Positions 1 to 7,486 are shown, numbered from the stretch's first letter. The stretch: 13,361 nucleotides of DNA from Prevotella sp. (GCA_022732315.1 JAIJUV010000062.1:1-13361); one strand, 5' to 3'. Numbers and translations: made by a program. Notes: a model not told the origin generated them from the sequence alone.

Positions 1-135
1 ACTATTTTTACAATGGCTTTCGCCGCAGTTATGTTTTCAGGTATGGTTCTTTGCATGGGCATGTTCTTGAAACACGTAGTAAACTCAATTCCAGAAATGA
101 CTAACATGAGCCATTCTGTTAGCTTGAGCAAGTAA
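1..135 (+). CDS. C-terminal fragment of an unidentified membrane protein
   Basis: The window opens inside a reading frame that continues for 44 codons and stops at TAA 133-135. The visible peptide has a hydrophobic stretch at about residues 2-24, rich in Met, Phe, Ala and Val, which looks like one transmembrane helix. A short polar tail rich in Ser, Met and His, ending in Ser-Lys, follows. An internal ATG at 13-15 could in principle start a very small membrane protein, but an upstream start outside the window is just as possible. I do not recognise the family. The frame is followed by an AT-rich stretch and then a hairpin at 212-241, as expected at the end of a transcription unit. Confidence 0.5.
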   Translation, partial: TIFTMAFAAVMFSGMVLCMGMFLKHVVNSIPEMTNMSHSVSLSK

Positions 136-211
136 GAATAGCAACACTACGATATATATATATGAATATATCTGAATCACTTTAGAAATAAAGAGAGATT
201 TATATAAAGAT

Positions 212-241
212 GGGGCGGGTTCCTTTTACGGAACTCGCCCC
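212..241. terminator. Bidirectional hairpin terminator between convergent genes
   Basis: A 12-bp stem (212-223 with 230-241, one G-T wobble, GC-rich) encloses the 6-nt loop TTTTAC. It sits between the end of the partial plus-strand gene (135) and the end of the minus-strand hexosaminidase gene (248). On the minus strand it is followed by a T/A-rich run (rc of 201-211), and on the plus strand by a weaker T-containing stretch. It can therefore serve both genes, and more plausibly the minus-strand operon. Confidence 0.7.
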
Positions 242-247
242 TCTTGC

Positions 248-2455
248 TTAATATTCCATTGAGAAGGTGATGCCTCTTCGCATCATATCCTTCACGGTTG
301 GCTTCAGTCTTGTCAGGAAGCTCTCCCATGAACGGTTTTTCCGGAAACTCCATCCTGCTTCTGCCAAGGCAAGCGAACGAGGATATGCCTGATAGTAGAT
401 GCGCTCAGGCGAGTTGATACACTCGCTCCACAGGGTTCCGGCTACACCGAAGAGATTGTTCTTCTCGAAATCCTCGCCCATTCCCCAGGCTGGATCCAAA
501 TCGTAGGTTGCCTTCAGGGAAGTAACCGGCATACCCCAGTTTACCTCTGGCATATCGCCCTTCGCCATCGGATAGTCAAAATAGCAATGCTCTCCCGGAC
601 AGAGCAGGATGCGCGCATTGTTTTCTACGGCTGCCACCAAGGCTTCCTTGGTTAAGCCGGCACGCCATGCAAAGGTGACACATCCTGGTTGAATCTTCTT
701 GAAATCAGTCTCATACCAGAACATCGGAGTCTTGTGATACTGGGTACGGAGCAAATCGATGATGCGGTCGAAGAGATAGCCCTGCAACTTCCAGTTTTCC
801 GAACGGTCGGTGGATGTGATACCGAGTTTCTTCTTCAAAGCCTGACACTTAGGACAGGTGGTCCAGCAGTCGAGTGCTGGATTTCCAGCCTCGTCGCCAC
901 CCAGATGGATGTACTCAGATGGGAAGACATCAGCCAGCTCCTTGAACACATTGCCCAGGAACTCGTAGGTAAACTCATTTCCGGCACAGAGCAGTTCATC
1001 CGATACGCCGCAGGTGGTGCGGATAGGCTTTCTCACGCCCTTGCAGGTAAGTTCCGGATAAACGCTGATGGCAGCCACTTCATGACCCGGCATCTCAATC
1101 TCAGGAACCACCTGGATATGATACTTGGCACAGTAGGCCACGAAATCGCGCATCTGCTCCTGGGTGTAATAGCCCTTGATAGGCATCAGCATATCGTCCA
1201 TGCCCCAGCGGCTGCTCGCTTCGGCAGTGAGACGGGGATATTTCTTGATTTCGATGGTCCAAGCCTGGTCATCCACCAGATGCAGATGGAGCATGTTGAG
1301 CTTATAGCGTGCCATCTCCGGAACGAATGCCTTCAAATCCTCGTATGGAATGAAGATGCGGCATGGGTCTACCATCAGCTCTCTCACATGGGTGCGAGGC
1401 TGGTCTTTTACCACCAACTGAGGGATGGCATCGCAGCCTATCTTCGAAGCATCGCCACGAAGCAGCTGGTCGAAAGTCATCAAGCCGTAGAACACGCCCG
1501 TTGCGGTCTTGCCCTTGATAACCACGCCCTTCTGCTGAACTTCCAGGGTATAGGCTTCCTTGTCTGGGAGACTCTCGTCCAGGGCGAGGGTCATGGTGAG
1601 CTGACTGCCCTGCTTGGCGTTTCCGCCCTTCCTGGCATTCTTGCCATAGGCATCCAGTCCGCCAGTTCTTTCCTTCAGGATTCTCTCGGCATGCTCCTGC
1701 TCGTTGGCCAATCCGTCGGCAGCCACCACCTTCCAGTTTCCTGCCACCTGCAAAGGAGTCGCCTTGGCATTCACCTTCAGTTCCATCGGAGTAGGAATCA
1801 GACAGGCCTCAGGGTTGCATACTTCCCTAGCCTGCTTCACCTCACCAAAGAAAGCATTCCAGCCAGCCGCCTTACGGTAGAGTTTTTCGCTGCCCTTTGG
1901 CATCACCAGTTTCACACCACGCATATTGATTCCCGAGAAAGCCGTAGCGGCAGCCTTTGGCGGAATCTTGGAATTTACCTTGATGAGCTTAACTCCTTCA
2001 AGATTGGCGAAAGCAAACTCTCCCAACTCTGGAGTGCCATTGATAGTAATGTTTTTCAGCGACTTACAGCCCGAGAAGGCGGCAGCGCCCACCTTGGTTA
2101 CACTTTGCGGAATCACCACTTCCTGCAGATTATCGCAGGCAAAGAAAGCCTGACTTCCTATCTCCTGCAACTGATTTGGCAGGATGATATGCTGCAGATG
2201 ATGACGGGAATGGAAGGCGTTCTTCGGGAGAACGGGACAGGTAGCCTCGCTCAGGTCGAGGTCTCTCAACTGCCAGGCGAGATCGCGAAGCTGTCGGAAA
2301 TCGGAATTTCTCGTGGTTGTCAAAGTTCCTGTCAACTTCAGGTTAACAGCAGCAGATTTCTTCTCGGCACTCAAATCTTTCATGTTGGCAACGGTCTGTG
2401 CCGACATGGAAGAAGCCAACAATGCCAAGACTGCAAAAGAAATAAATTTTCTCAT
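248..2455 (-). CDS. Secreted beta-N-acetylhexosaminidase (GH20) with N-terminal BspA-type LRR region
   Basis: This 735-residue exo-glycosidase is predicted to remove terminal beta-linked GlcNAc or GalNAc from glycans outside the cytoplasm. Residues 1-19 form a signal peptide ending in SMSAQ. Residues of about 60-200 contain BspA-like leucine-rich repeats (LRR_5 style, with recurring AF..C..L..I.I.P spacing, e.g. ILPNQLQEIGSQAF). A GH20 N-terminal alpha/beta domain follows at about 216-350, then the TIM barrel at about 355-715. Visible active-site features are R358, HLHLVDDQAW (390-399), PEIEMPGH (451-458), the catalytic Asp-Glu pair D521-E522 in HLGGDEAG, W597 in FAWR and LWSE (675-678). The usual RG motif at the start of the barrel reads RELMVDPCRIF instead. 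The gene lies 45 bp after the YihY gene on the same strand, with no clear promoter between, so it is probably the last gene of that operon. The GH20 call is firm; the exact substrate is not readable from sequence. Confidence 0.93.
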   Translation of the reverse strand: MRKFISFAVLALLASSMSAQTVANMKDLSAEKKSAAVNLKLTGTLTTTRNSDFRQLRDLAWQLRDLDLSEATCPVLPKNAFHSRHHLQHIILPNQLQEIGSQAFFACDNLQEVVIPQSVTKVGAAAFSGCKSLKNITINGTPELGEFAFANLEGVKLIKVNSKIPPKAAATAFSGINMRGVKLVMPKGSEKLYRKAAGWNAFFGEVKQAREVCNPEACLIPTPMELKVNAKATPLQVAGNWKVVAADGLANEQEHAERILKERTGGLDAYGKNARKGGNAKQGSQLTMTLALDESLPDKEAYTLEVQQKGVVIKGKTATGVFYGLMTFDQLLRGDASKIGCDAIPQLVVKDQPRTHVRELMVDPCRIFIPYEDLKAFVPEMARYKLNMLHLHLVDDQAWTIEIKKYPRLTAEASSRWGMDDMLMPIKGYYTQEQMRDFVAYCAKYHIQVVPEIEMPGHEVAAISVYPELTCKGVRKPIRTTCGVSDELLCAGNEFTYEFLGNVFKELADVFPSEYIHLGGDEAGNPALDCWTTCPKCQALKKKLGITSTDRSENWKLQGYLFDRIIDLLRTQYHKTPMFWYETDFKKIQPGCVTFAWRAGLTKEALVAAVENNARILLCPGEHCYFDYPMAKGDMPEVNWGMPVTSLKATYDLDPAWGMGEDFEKNNLFGVAGTLWSECINSPERIYYQAYPRSLALAEAGWSFRKNRSWESFLTRLKPTVKDMMRRGITFSMEY

Positions 2456-2500
2456 ACACTAAATGGTTTAAAGGTTTTATATTCTATTATCATTATTATT

Positions 2501-3820
2501 TCATACGAAATGAATTTTTCTGCCGCTTTCCACGAAGGTGGAATTAACCAGGTCGATGTCTTTCCACATCGCCCACTCCTGGTTCAGATCGGCAAGTGCT
2601 GCTACATCTTCGCCACTCGTAAAGAGGCGCTCTATCATCACGCCATAAGTGAGATGATCTATCTTCTCTATCGGATGCAGCACAATAGATTCCTCGAAGC
2701 TTCCTCTCTTCTCCAACCTTATCTCTACCAGCAACTTAGCCTTCAAGAGTTCGTTCACAGCCCTGTTGATGAGCTGCTGCGGAATCCTCGTTATCTGATG
2801 CATCTGCTGAGGCGAATAAGCCGGTTTACCCTCGTTGAAGCGATGGCAAACCAGATGCATCACCACGGCGCAGACCTTGATGCGGTGCTCCAACTTCACA
2901 TGGTCGTACTTCAAATCCAGATCGTAATGATGCAGATTCTGATTGGTATAGCAGAGCAAGGCTCCGAATACCACTATCGCCCACGAAATCTGAAGCCACA
3001 GCAGGAAAAGCGGAATCGCTGCCAGCGAACCGTAGATGACGTTGTAGCTGGAAAGGAACACCTGCAGATAGATGTAGCCATACTGCAATGCCGTCATGCT
3101 GACACCTGCCAGGAACGATGGCACCAGGGTACTTCGAAACCGGATATAGGTGTTCGGAATCACGCAATAGCAGAACACGAAGAAGAAGAACATCGGGACG
3201 AATGCCGCCAGATGCAGGAGAAACGACGGAATCGCCTCGCCCATATCGGCAATCTTGTCTACATCGTCTATCACATTCACCGTCCATACATTGATGAACG
3301 ACGCAAAGAGTATCATCATGCCCAATCCGAAGAGGATGGTTGGATACTGGGTAACAATCTGCTTCCACGAACGCTCACCCGTATGCCAGATGTCGTCGAA
3401 GGTGAGTTCTATCTTCTGCATCAGCGAGATGATGGTATAGAGAAACATCACGATACCCGTACCGATGATATAGTTGCTCTGCGTGTTCTCGATGTAATTA
3501 TGAACGAAGTTCACGATGGTCTGAGCCACAACGGGCTGCGCCTCGAAAGTGCTCGAAATCCACGATTCGAGCAGGGCGGTGTAGCCGAAGCCACGGGCGA
3601 TGACAAACATCATTGCCATAAACGGAATCAGCGCCATGAAAGAGGCAAAGGTCAATGCCGCCACATCCCTTGCCCACATATCCTTGACGTAGAAGATGCG
3701 ACCAGCGAGCATACCCATCTTGATCCAAGACTTCAACTTGCCCCGGAAATCCTGGATATTGGAAGAATTGAACTCCCTGATATCCTCGTAAAAGCCTATG
3801 ATTCTGTCTATTATTCCCAT
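2501..3820 (-). CDS. YihY/BrkB family inner-membrane protein with C-terminal winged-helix-like extension
   Basis: This 439-residue protein belongs to the YihY/BrkB (UPF0761) family, historically mislabelled ribonuclease BN; its function is unsettled. Six hydrophobic segments are visible at about 55-78, 117-137, 158-180, 197-220, 230-254 and 262-290. Family hallmarks are MQKIELTFDDIW (134-145) and the late motif YGSLAAIPLFLLWLQISW (263-280) followed by FGALL. Residues of about 300-439 are soluble and look like a helix-turn-helix or winged-helix tail (SPQQMHQITRIPQQLINRAV, 336-355), as in longer Bacteroidota members; E. coli YihY is shorter (about 290). The gene lies 107 bp downstream of uxaC and 45 bp upstream of the hexosaminidase, all on the same strand. 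No TAnnTTTG promoter is visible in the upstream gap, so it is probably expressed by read-through from uxaC. Confidence 0.88.
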   Translation of the reverse strand: MGIIDRIIGFYEDIREFNSSNIQDFRGKLKSWIKMGMLAGRIFYVKDMWARDVAALTFASFMALIPFMAMMFVIARGFGYTALLESWISSTFEAQPVVAQTIVNFVHNYIENTQSNYIIGTGIVMFLYTIISLMQKIELTFDDIWHTGERSWKQIVTQYPTILFGLGMMILFASFINVWTVNVIDDVDKIADMGEAIPSFLLHLAAFVPMFFFFVFCYCVIPNTYIRFRSTLVPSFLAGVSMTALQYGYIYLQVFLSSYNVIYGSLAAIPLFLLWLQISWAIVVFGALLCYTNQNLHHYDLDLKYDHVKLEHRIKVCAVVMHLVCHRFNEGKPAYSPQQMHQITRIPQQLINRAVNELLKAKLLVEIRLEKRGSFEESIVLHPIEKIDHLTYGVMIERLFTSGEDVAALADLNQEWAMWKDIDLVNSTFVESGRKIHFV

Positions 3821-3927
3821 TAGCTATCGGTTTTCATTGTCTTCAAGCAACAAATCCCCTCACAACACCATTCTGATGCCATGAAGGGATTTGCCTTAGT
3901 ATTTTGCTTAAGTTGCTACTTTATGGA

Positions 3928-5331
3928 TTAGTAGAACTTGAAGTAGTTGCGAGCGTTGTTGTAAGAGATGTCCTCTACCATGCGAGAGAGGCTCTCCATG
4001 TCATTAGGAAGCAAGCCCTTCTCTACATCATTGCCGAGGAGGTTGCAGAGCAAACGACGGAAGTACTCGTGACGCGGGTAGCTGAGGAATGAACGTGAGT
4101 CTGTCAACATACCTACGAAACGGCTCAGGAGGCCCAATACAGAAAGTGCGTTCATCTGGCGGGTCATACCATCGAGCTGATCGTTGAACCACCAGCCAGA
4201 ACCGAACTGAATCTTGCCTGGGCAAGAACCATCCTGGAAGTTACCCAGCATAGTAGCGATTACCTCGTTGGCACATGGGTTCAATGTATAGAGGATAGTA
4301 CGTGTCAACTTGCCCTCCATGTTCAGCTCGTTCAGGAAGCTGCTCATAGCCTTGGCTGTGGTGAACTCACCGATAGAGTCGAAACCTGTATCAGCACCCA
4401 ACTTGTTGTACATCAATGTATTGTTGTCGCGGATAGCACCATAGTGGTACTGCTGAGTCCAGTCGGCAGCGTGATCCATCTCAGCGCAAACCTTCAGGAA
4501 GGCGTGCTTGTACTGGCGGATTTCGAGAGCAGAGAGCTGCTGGCCACGCATAGCCTTGGCGAAGATAGTCTCAATCTGAGAATCTGTGTATGGCTCATCG
4601 TAGAACTCCTCGATACCGTGGTCACTCAACTTGCAGCCGTTCTCTGTGAAGAAGTCGTGACGCTTCTGCAAAGCATCTACCATATCCTGGAATGTAGTGA
4701 GGGTAACACCAGCTACCTCACCCAACTTGTTCATATACTCAGCGAAGTCTGGCTTCTCGATGTTCATCGCCTTGTCAGGACGCCAAGCAGGAATCATCTT
4801 GATTTCGAAACCGCTCTCGCGAGTCTGCTTGTGGTAGCGCAGGTCGTCGATTGGGTCGTCTGTTGTACAAACGCACTCCACGTTGTAGTGGCGCATCAAG
4901 CCACGGGCGCTGAACTCAGGCAGCTGCAACTTCTCGTTACACTCGTCGTAAATCTCACGGGCTGTCTTAGGGCTCAGCTGCTTGTCGATACCGAAGGCAG
5001 TCTTAAGCTCCAGGTGAGTCCAGTGATACAGAGGGTTACGGAATGTATATGGTACAGTCTCTGCCCACTTCTCGAACTTCTCCCAGTCGCTGGTGTCAGT
5101 ACCCGTGCAGAAGCGCTCATCTACACCGTTGGTACGCATAGCACGCCACTTGTAGTGGTCACCACCGAGCCAGAGTTCTGTAATGCTCTTGAACTTGTGA
5201 TCATTAGCTACCATCTCTGGGATGAGGTGGCAGTGATAATCGATGATTGGCATCTTAGCCGCATGATTGTGAAAGAGGTCCTGCGCAGTCTTTGTGTCGA
5301 GCAGGAAATTTTCATCCATGAATTGTTTCAT
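3928..5331 (-). CDS. uxaC: Glucuronate (uronate) isomerase
   Basis: UxaC converts D-glucuronate to D-fructuronate, and D-galacturonate to D-tagaturonate, in the cytoplasm: the first step of hexuronate catabolism (EC 5.3.1.12). At 467 residues it is full length (E. coli UxaC is 470). Family signatures include the amidohydrolase-type metal motif DYHCHL (H33, H35), TTDDPIDDLRYH (156-167), AIRDNNTLMYNKLGADTGFD (299-318), FGSGWWFNDQLDGM (376-389) and LTDSRSFLSYPRHEYFRRLL (409-428). The start at 5331 gives the conserved N-terminus; a second Met lies at residue 5. A promoter-like TATATTTG is at 5422-5429, giving a leader of about 85 nt that contains two 20-bp direct repeats. No other hexuronate genes (uxuA, uxaB, kdgK) are in the window. 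The AraC-family gene just upstream is a candidate regulator by position only. Confidence 0.96.
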   Translation of the reverse strand: MKQFMDENFLLDTKTAQDLFHNHAAKMPIIDYHCHLIPEMVANDHKFKSITELWLGGDHYKWRAMRTNGVDERFCTGTDTSDWEKFEKWAETVPYTFRNPLYHWTHLELKTAFGIDKQLSPKTAREIYDECNEKLQLPEFSARGLMRHYNVECVCTTDDPIDDLRYHKQTRESGFEIKMIPAWRPDKAMNIEKPDFAEYMNKLGEVAGVTLTTFQDMVDALQKRHDFFTENGCKLSDHGIEEFYDEPYTDSQIETIFAKAMRGQQLSALEIRQYKHAFLKVCAEMDHAADWTQQYHYGAIRDNNTLMYNKLGADTGFDSIGEFTTAKAMSSFLNELNMEGKLTRTILYTLNPCANEVIATMLGNFQDGSCPGKIQFGSGWWFNDQLDGMTRQMNALSVLGLLSRFVGMLTDSRSFLSYPRHEYFRRLLCNLLGNDVEKGLLPNDMESLSRMVEDISYNNARNYFKFY

Positions 5332-5529
5332 AATCGTTATAGTAGTTTTAAATGTTGAATTACTTTTTTATTATTACGATCTATTTTTTATTGTTACGAT
5401 CTATTTCTTTCATTCGTGTTGCAAATATACATCTTTTTTCTGAAAGAAACATGAAAACCTGAAAAGATTTACGATAAATTTACTTAAACGATTACGTTAT
5501 ATAGCAACTTATAACGGAAAGGTCCATCT
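5332..5529 (-). promoter_or_regulatory. uxaC promoter/leader region with candidate operator repeats
   Basis: This 198-bp gap separates the AraC-family gene from uxaC. On the minus strand TATATTTG (5422-5429) matches the Bacteroidota -7 consensus TAnnTTTG; no good TTTG lies 19 nt upstream, so the -33 element is weak. A TTACGAT(C/A)(T/A)ATTT element occurs three times, at 5374-5386, 5394-5406 and 5469-5481. The first two are part of a tandem repeat with 20-bp period (5364-5406) in the leader. A related AAACGATTACGTT lies at 5486-5498. A 7-bp inverted repeat (CGTTATA 5495-5501, TATAACG 5510-5516) lies near the end of the AraC-family gene. The layout suggests transcription-factor binding; the regulator is inferred, not shown. 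Confidence 0.55.
5364..5406. repeat. Two tandem direct repeats, 20-bp period, in the uxaC leader
   Basis: The first 23-bp copy (5364-5386) and the second (5384-5406) overlap by 3 bases and differ at one position (TTATTACGAT versus TTGTTACGAT). The two-helical-turn spacing puts both on the same DNA face, as in AraC-family binding sites. They lie downstream of the presumed -7 box, where a bound protein would more naturally repress. Confidence 0.7.
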
Positions 5530-6420
5530 TTATATGATGATTCTCGTCTTGTGATAGTTCTCACGGAACTCACTAGGCGAGCATCCCTTCTTTTTCTTGA
5601 AGATGCGGTTGAAGTTGCTCAGGTTGTTGAATCCGCAGTCGAAACCGATTTCGCTGATGCTCTTGGCGGTATCCACGAGCATTCGGGCGGCATAGCCCAG
5701 GCGAAGGTCGATGATGTATTCCGAAATGTTTCTTCCGGTATGCAACTTGAAGAAGCGGCTGAACGCACTTGAGCTCATGCCCGCCATAGAGGCGAGCTGA
5801 GGCAAGCGCAAGTCATCCATATAGTTCTTGGAGATGTAGTTCTTCACCTTCAGGATGCGGCGACTGTCATCCTCCACCGCCACCTTGGCATAACTGGAGG
5901 ATGCCAGCGTGCGGGCACCTTCGCATTTAGAAAGCTCGTAGAGGATGGTGAGAAACTGCTGAACGGCATAGAATCCATCCTTCACCGAGCTCAGCGTATC
6001 CAGCTTCTCATATACCTTCATGATGCCCTTCATCGGGAAGCAGAGTCCCTTCTTTGCCTCCTGCATCATTCGGGTGATGCTGGCGTAGGGATTTCTGCCG
6101 AAAAGCGTCTCCTCACCCATGCTGAAGTCAAACTGGATGGTTATCTCGCGGATGTCCTCGCTTTGGCAGCCGTTCTGCTCCCAAACATGCTCCAAGTCGG
6201 CAGAAGTAATCAGACAGAGGTCGAAATCGCCGATTATCTCCTGCGAATCGCCCACGATGCGCTTCACGCCAGCTGCGTTCTCTACAAAGTTAAGTTCATA
6301 CACAGAGTGGTTGTGGATAGGATACGTGAACTCCTTCTTGTGCCTGTCGGCGATGTAGAGCACGTCCTTTCCCATCAGCGGTGTAATCTCATGAATAATC
6401 TTTCTGTCTTCTGCCATCAT
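5530..6420 (-). CDS. AraC/XylS-family transcriptional regulator with cupin-type sensor domain
   Basis: This 296-residue protein has the two-part architecture of AraC-family regulators. The N-terminal half (about 20-110) fits a cupin-like ligand-binding domain, with HNHSVYELNFV (36-46) resembling the usual PxHxHxxxEL signature. The C-terminal half (about 188-290) has two helix-turn-helix units: LRLPQLASMAGMSSSAFSRF (204-223) and the signature around ISEIGFDCGFNN (255-266) with NFNRIFKKKKGCSPSEFR. The start is ambiguous between two adjacent ATGs (6420 and 6417). The gene begins 9 bp after the dapA stop, so the two are probably co-transcribed. It ends 198 bp before uxaC on the same strand, making uxaC a plausible target; that is inference from position and from the repeats in the uxaC leader. 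The ligand is unknown; a sugar or sugar acid is the usual kind for this family. Confidence 0.92.
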   Translation of the reverse strand: MMAEDRKIIHEITPLMGKDVLYIADRHKKEFTYPIHNHSVYELNFVENAAGVKRIVGDSQEIIGDFDLCLITSADLEHVWEQNGCQSEDIREITIQFDFSMGEETLFGRNPYASITRMMQEAKKGLCFPMKGIMKVYEKLDTLSSVKDGFYAVQQFLTILYELSKCEGARTLASSSYAKVAVEDDSRRILKVKNYISKNYMDDLRLPQLASMAGMSSSAFSRFFKLHTGRNISEYIIDLRLGYAARMLVDTAKSISEIGFDCGFNNLSNFNRIFKKKKGCSPSEFRENYHKTRIII

Positions 6421-6429
6421 GTATAGTGA

Positions 6430-7317
6430 TTAAATGTTCAGTGTCTTCAAAATCTCGCTCATCTTCTGCTTGGTAGCGATGCGGGTAGGTACCAGCGGCA
6501 GGCGAAGCTCGTTCTCGATGAAGCCCATGTCGTTCAGGAGTGCCTTCACGCCGGCAGGGTTACCGTCTACGAAGAGCAGACTGTAGAGTTCGGTGAAGGA
6601 ATGATGAATCTTGCGGGCTGGCTCGTACTCGCCGCGGAACTCCAGACGGATCATGCGGCTGAAAGCCTTAGGCAGCGCATTTCCGATAACGGAGATGACG
6701 CCCGCAGCACCACTTGCCACCATTGAGAAGGTGAGCGCATCGTCGCCACTGATCACTTCAAAGTTGTCTGGCTTGTTCTTGATGATTTCATCCACCTGCT
6801 CCAGGCTTCCGCTAGCCTCCTTCACGGCCACCACGTTAGGGAAGTCGCGGGCGATGCGGCAAGTAGTTTCAGGCTTCATGTTCACGCCTGTTCTGCCAGG
6901 AACGTTGTAGAGCACGATAGGCAGCGGGCTCACCTGAGCGATAGCCTTGAAGTGCTGGTATAAGCCTTCCTGCGATGGCTTGTTGTAATAAGGGCAGATG
7001 CTGAGGATACCGTCGATGCCCTTCCAGTTGGTGTTCTTGATTTCTTCAACCACGGCAGCGGTATTGTTTCCACCACAATATTTCAAAATCTTAACGCGAC
7101 CCTTGTTCACGTCAAGAACCAATTCTGTGATCTTGTCTTTCTCTTCCTGGGTCAGGCATGGAGCCTCACCAGTGGTGGCAAGGATGCAGAGGAAGTCTGC
7201 ACCATTGTCAATTTGAAACTCTACCAATCTCTTGAGAGACTGATAATCTACCGAACCATCGGCCTTAAAAGGAGTAATGAGGGCAACACCTAAGCCCCTG
7301 AATATGTTCTGTGCCAT
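6430..7317 (-). CDS. dapA: 4-hydroxy-tetrahydrodipicolinate synthase
   Basis: DapA condenses pyruvate with L-aspartate semialdehyde in the first committed step of lysine and meso-diaminopimelate synthesis, supplying peptidoglycan; it is cytoplasmic. At 295 residues it matches the usual length (E. coli 292). The NAL/DHDPS TIM barrel shows the catalytic residues: T48-T49 in ATTGE, Y111 in PYYNKPSQEGLY, Y137 and R142 in YNVPGRTGVN, and the Schiff-base lysine K166 in VAVKEASG. EVISGDDAL and GAAGVISVIGNALP follow. The first threonine motif reads ATTGE rather than GTTGE. Y137 and R142, which match DapA better than N-acetylneuraminate lyase, argue against a sialic-acid aldolase. A well-matched Bacteroidota promoter lies at 7342-7372, and an AraC-family gene follows after 9 bp. 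No lysine riboswitch fits in the short leader. Confidence 0.95.
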   Translation of the reverse strand: MAQNIFRGLGVALITPFKADGSVDYQSLKRLVEFQIDNGADFLCILATTGEAPCLTQEEKDKITELVLDVNKGRVKILKYCGGNNTAAVVEEIKNTNWKGIDGILSICPYYNKPSQEGLYQHFKAIAQVSPLPIVLYNVPGRTGVNMKPETTCRIARDFPNVVAVKEASGSLEQVDEIIKNKPDNFEVISGDDALTFSMVASGAAGVISVIGNALPKAFSRMIRLEFRGEYEPARKIHHSFTELYSLLFVDGNPAGVKALLNDMGFIENELRLPLVPTRIATKQKMSEILKTLNI

Positions 7318-7341
7318 AATCTATAATTTCAAAATCGTTGG

Positions 7342-7372
7342 CAAAAGTACACAATTATTAGCATATTGCAAA
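7342..7372 (-). promoter_or_regulatory. dapA promoter, Bacteroidota type
   Basis: On the minus strand TTTG (complement of 7369-7372) is followed by exactly 19 nt and then TACTTTTG (complement of 7342-7349). This matches the primary sigma factor consensus TTTG-N19-TAnnTTTG of Bacteroidota. The implied start of transcription, about 7335, gives a leader of about 20 nt before the dapA ATG at 7317. Confidence 0.8.
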
Positions 7373-7453
7373 ATAAAATCGCACTTTTCTTTCAAGATTG
7401 TATCATTTTTGAAAATATTCTGTATTATTATACCAAATTTCACGTTTTTTTAG

Positions 7454-7461
7454 TAACTTTG
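7454..7461 (+). promoter_or_regulatory. truA promoter -7 element
   Basis: TAACTTTG matches TAnnTTTG. It lies 25 nt before the truA ATG (7487), so transcription should start near 7468 with a leader of about 20 nt that contains a purine-rich stretch (AGAGAAAAAAGAGA). No TTTG is present 19 nt upstream, so the -33 element is degenerate. The site stands back to back with the dapA promoter in the same gap. Confidence 0.65.
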
Positions 7462-7486
7462 CACCCGAATTTAGAGAAAAAAGAGA

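Noticed and set aside
689..3823. A 1044-codon plus-strand open frame opposite the hexosaminidase and YihY genes
   Set aside because: It runs antisense through two clearly real genes and the gap between them, has no recognisable domain, and is rich in His, Gln, Arg and Leu, as expected from the reverse reading of codon-biased genes.
3851..3893. Hairpin CAAATCCC/GGGATTTG in the uxaC-yihY gap as a terminator
   Set aside because: The stem is only 8 bp with a 27-nt loop, and there is no T-tract on the minus strand after it; too weak to claim as a terminator.
6430..7317. N-acetylneuraminate lyase rather than dapA
   Set aside because: The sialic-acid context was tempting because of the nearby hexosaminidase, but the YNVPGRTG and ATTGE motifs and the Arg at 142 fit DapA, and no other sialic-acid genes are present.
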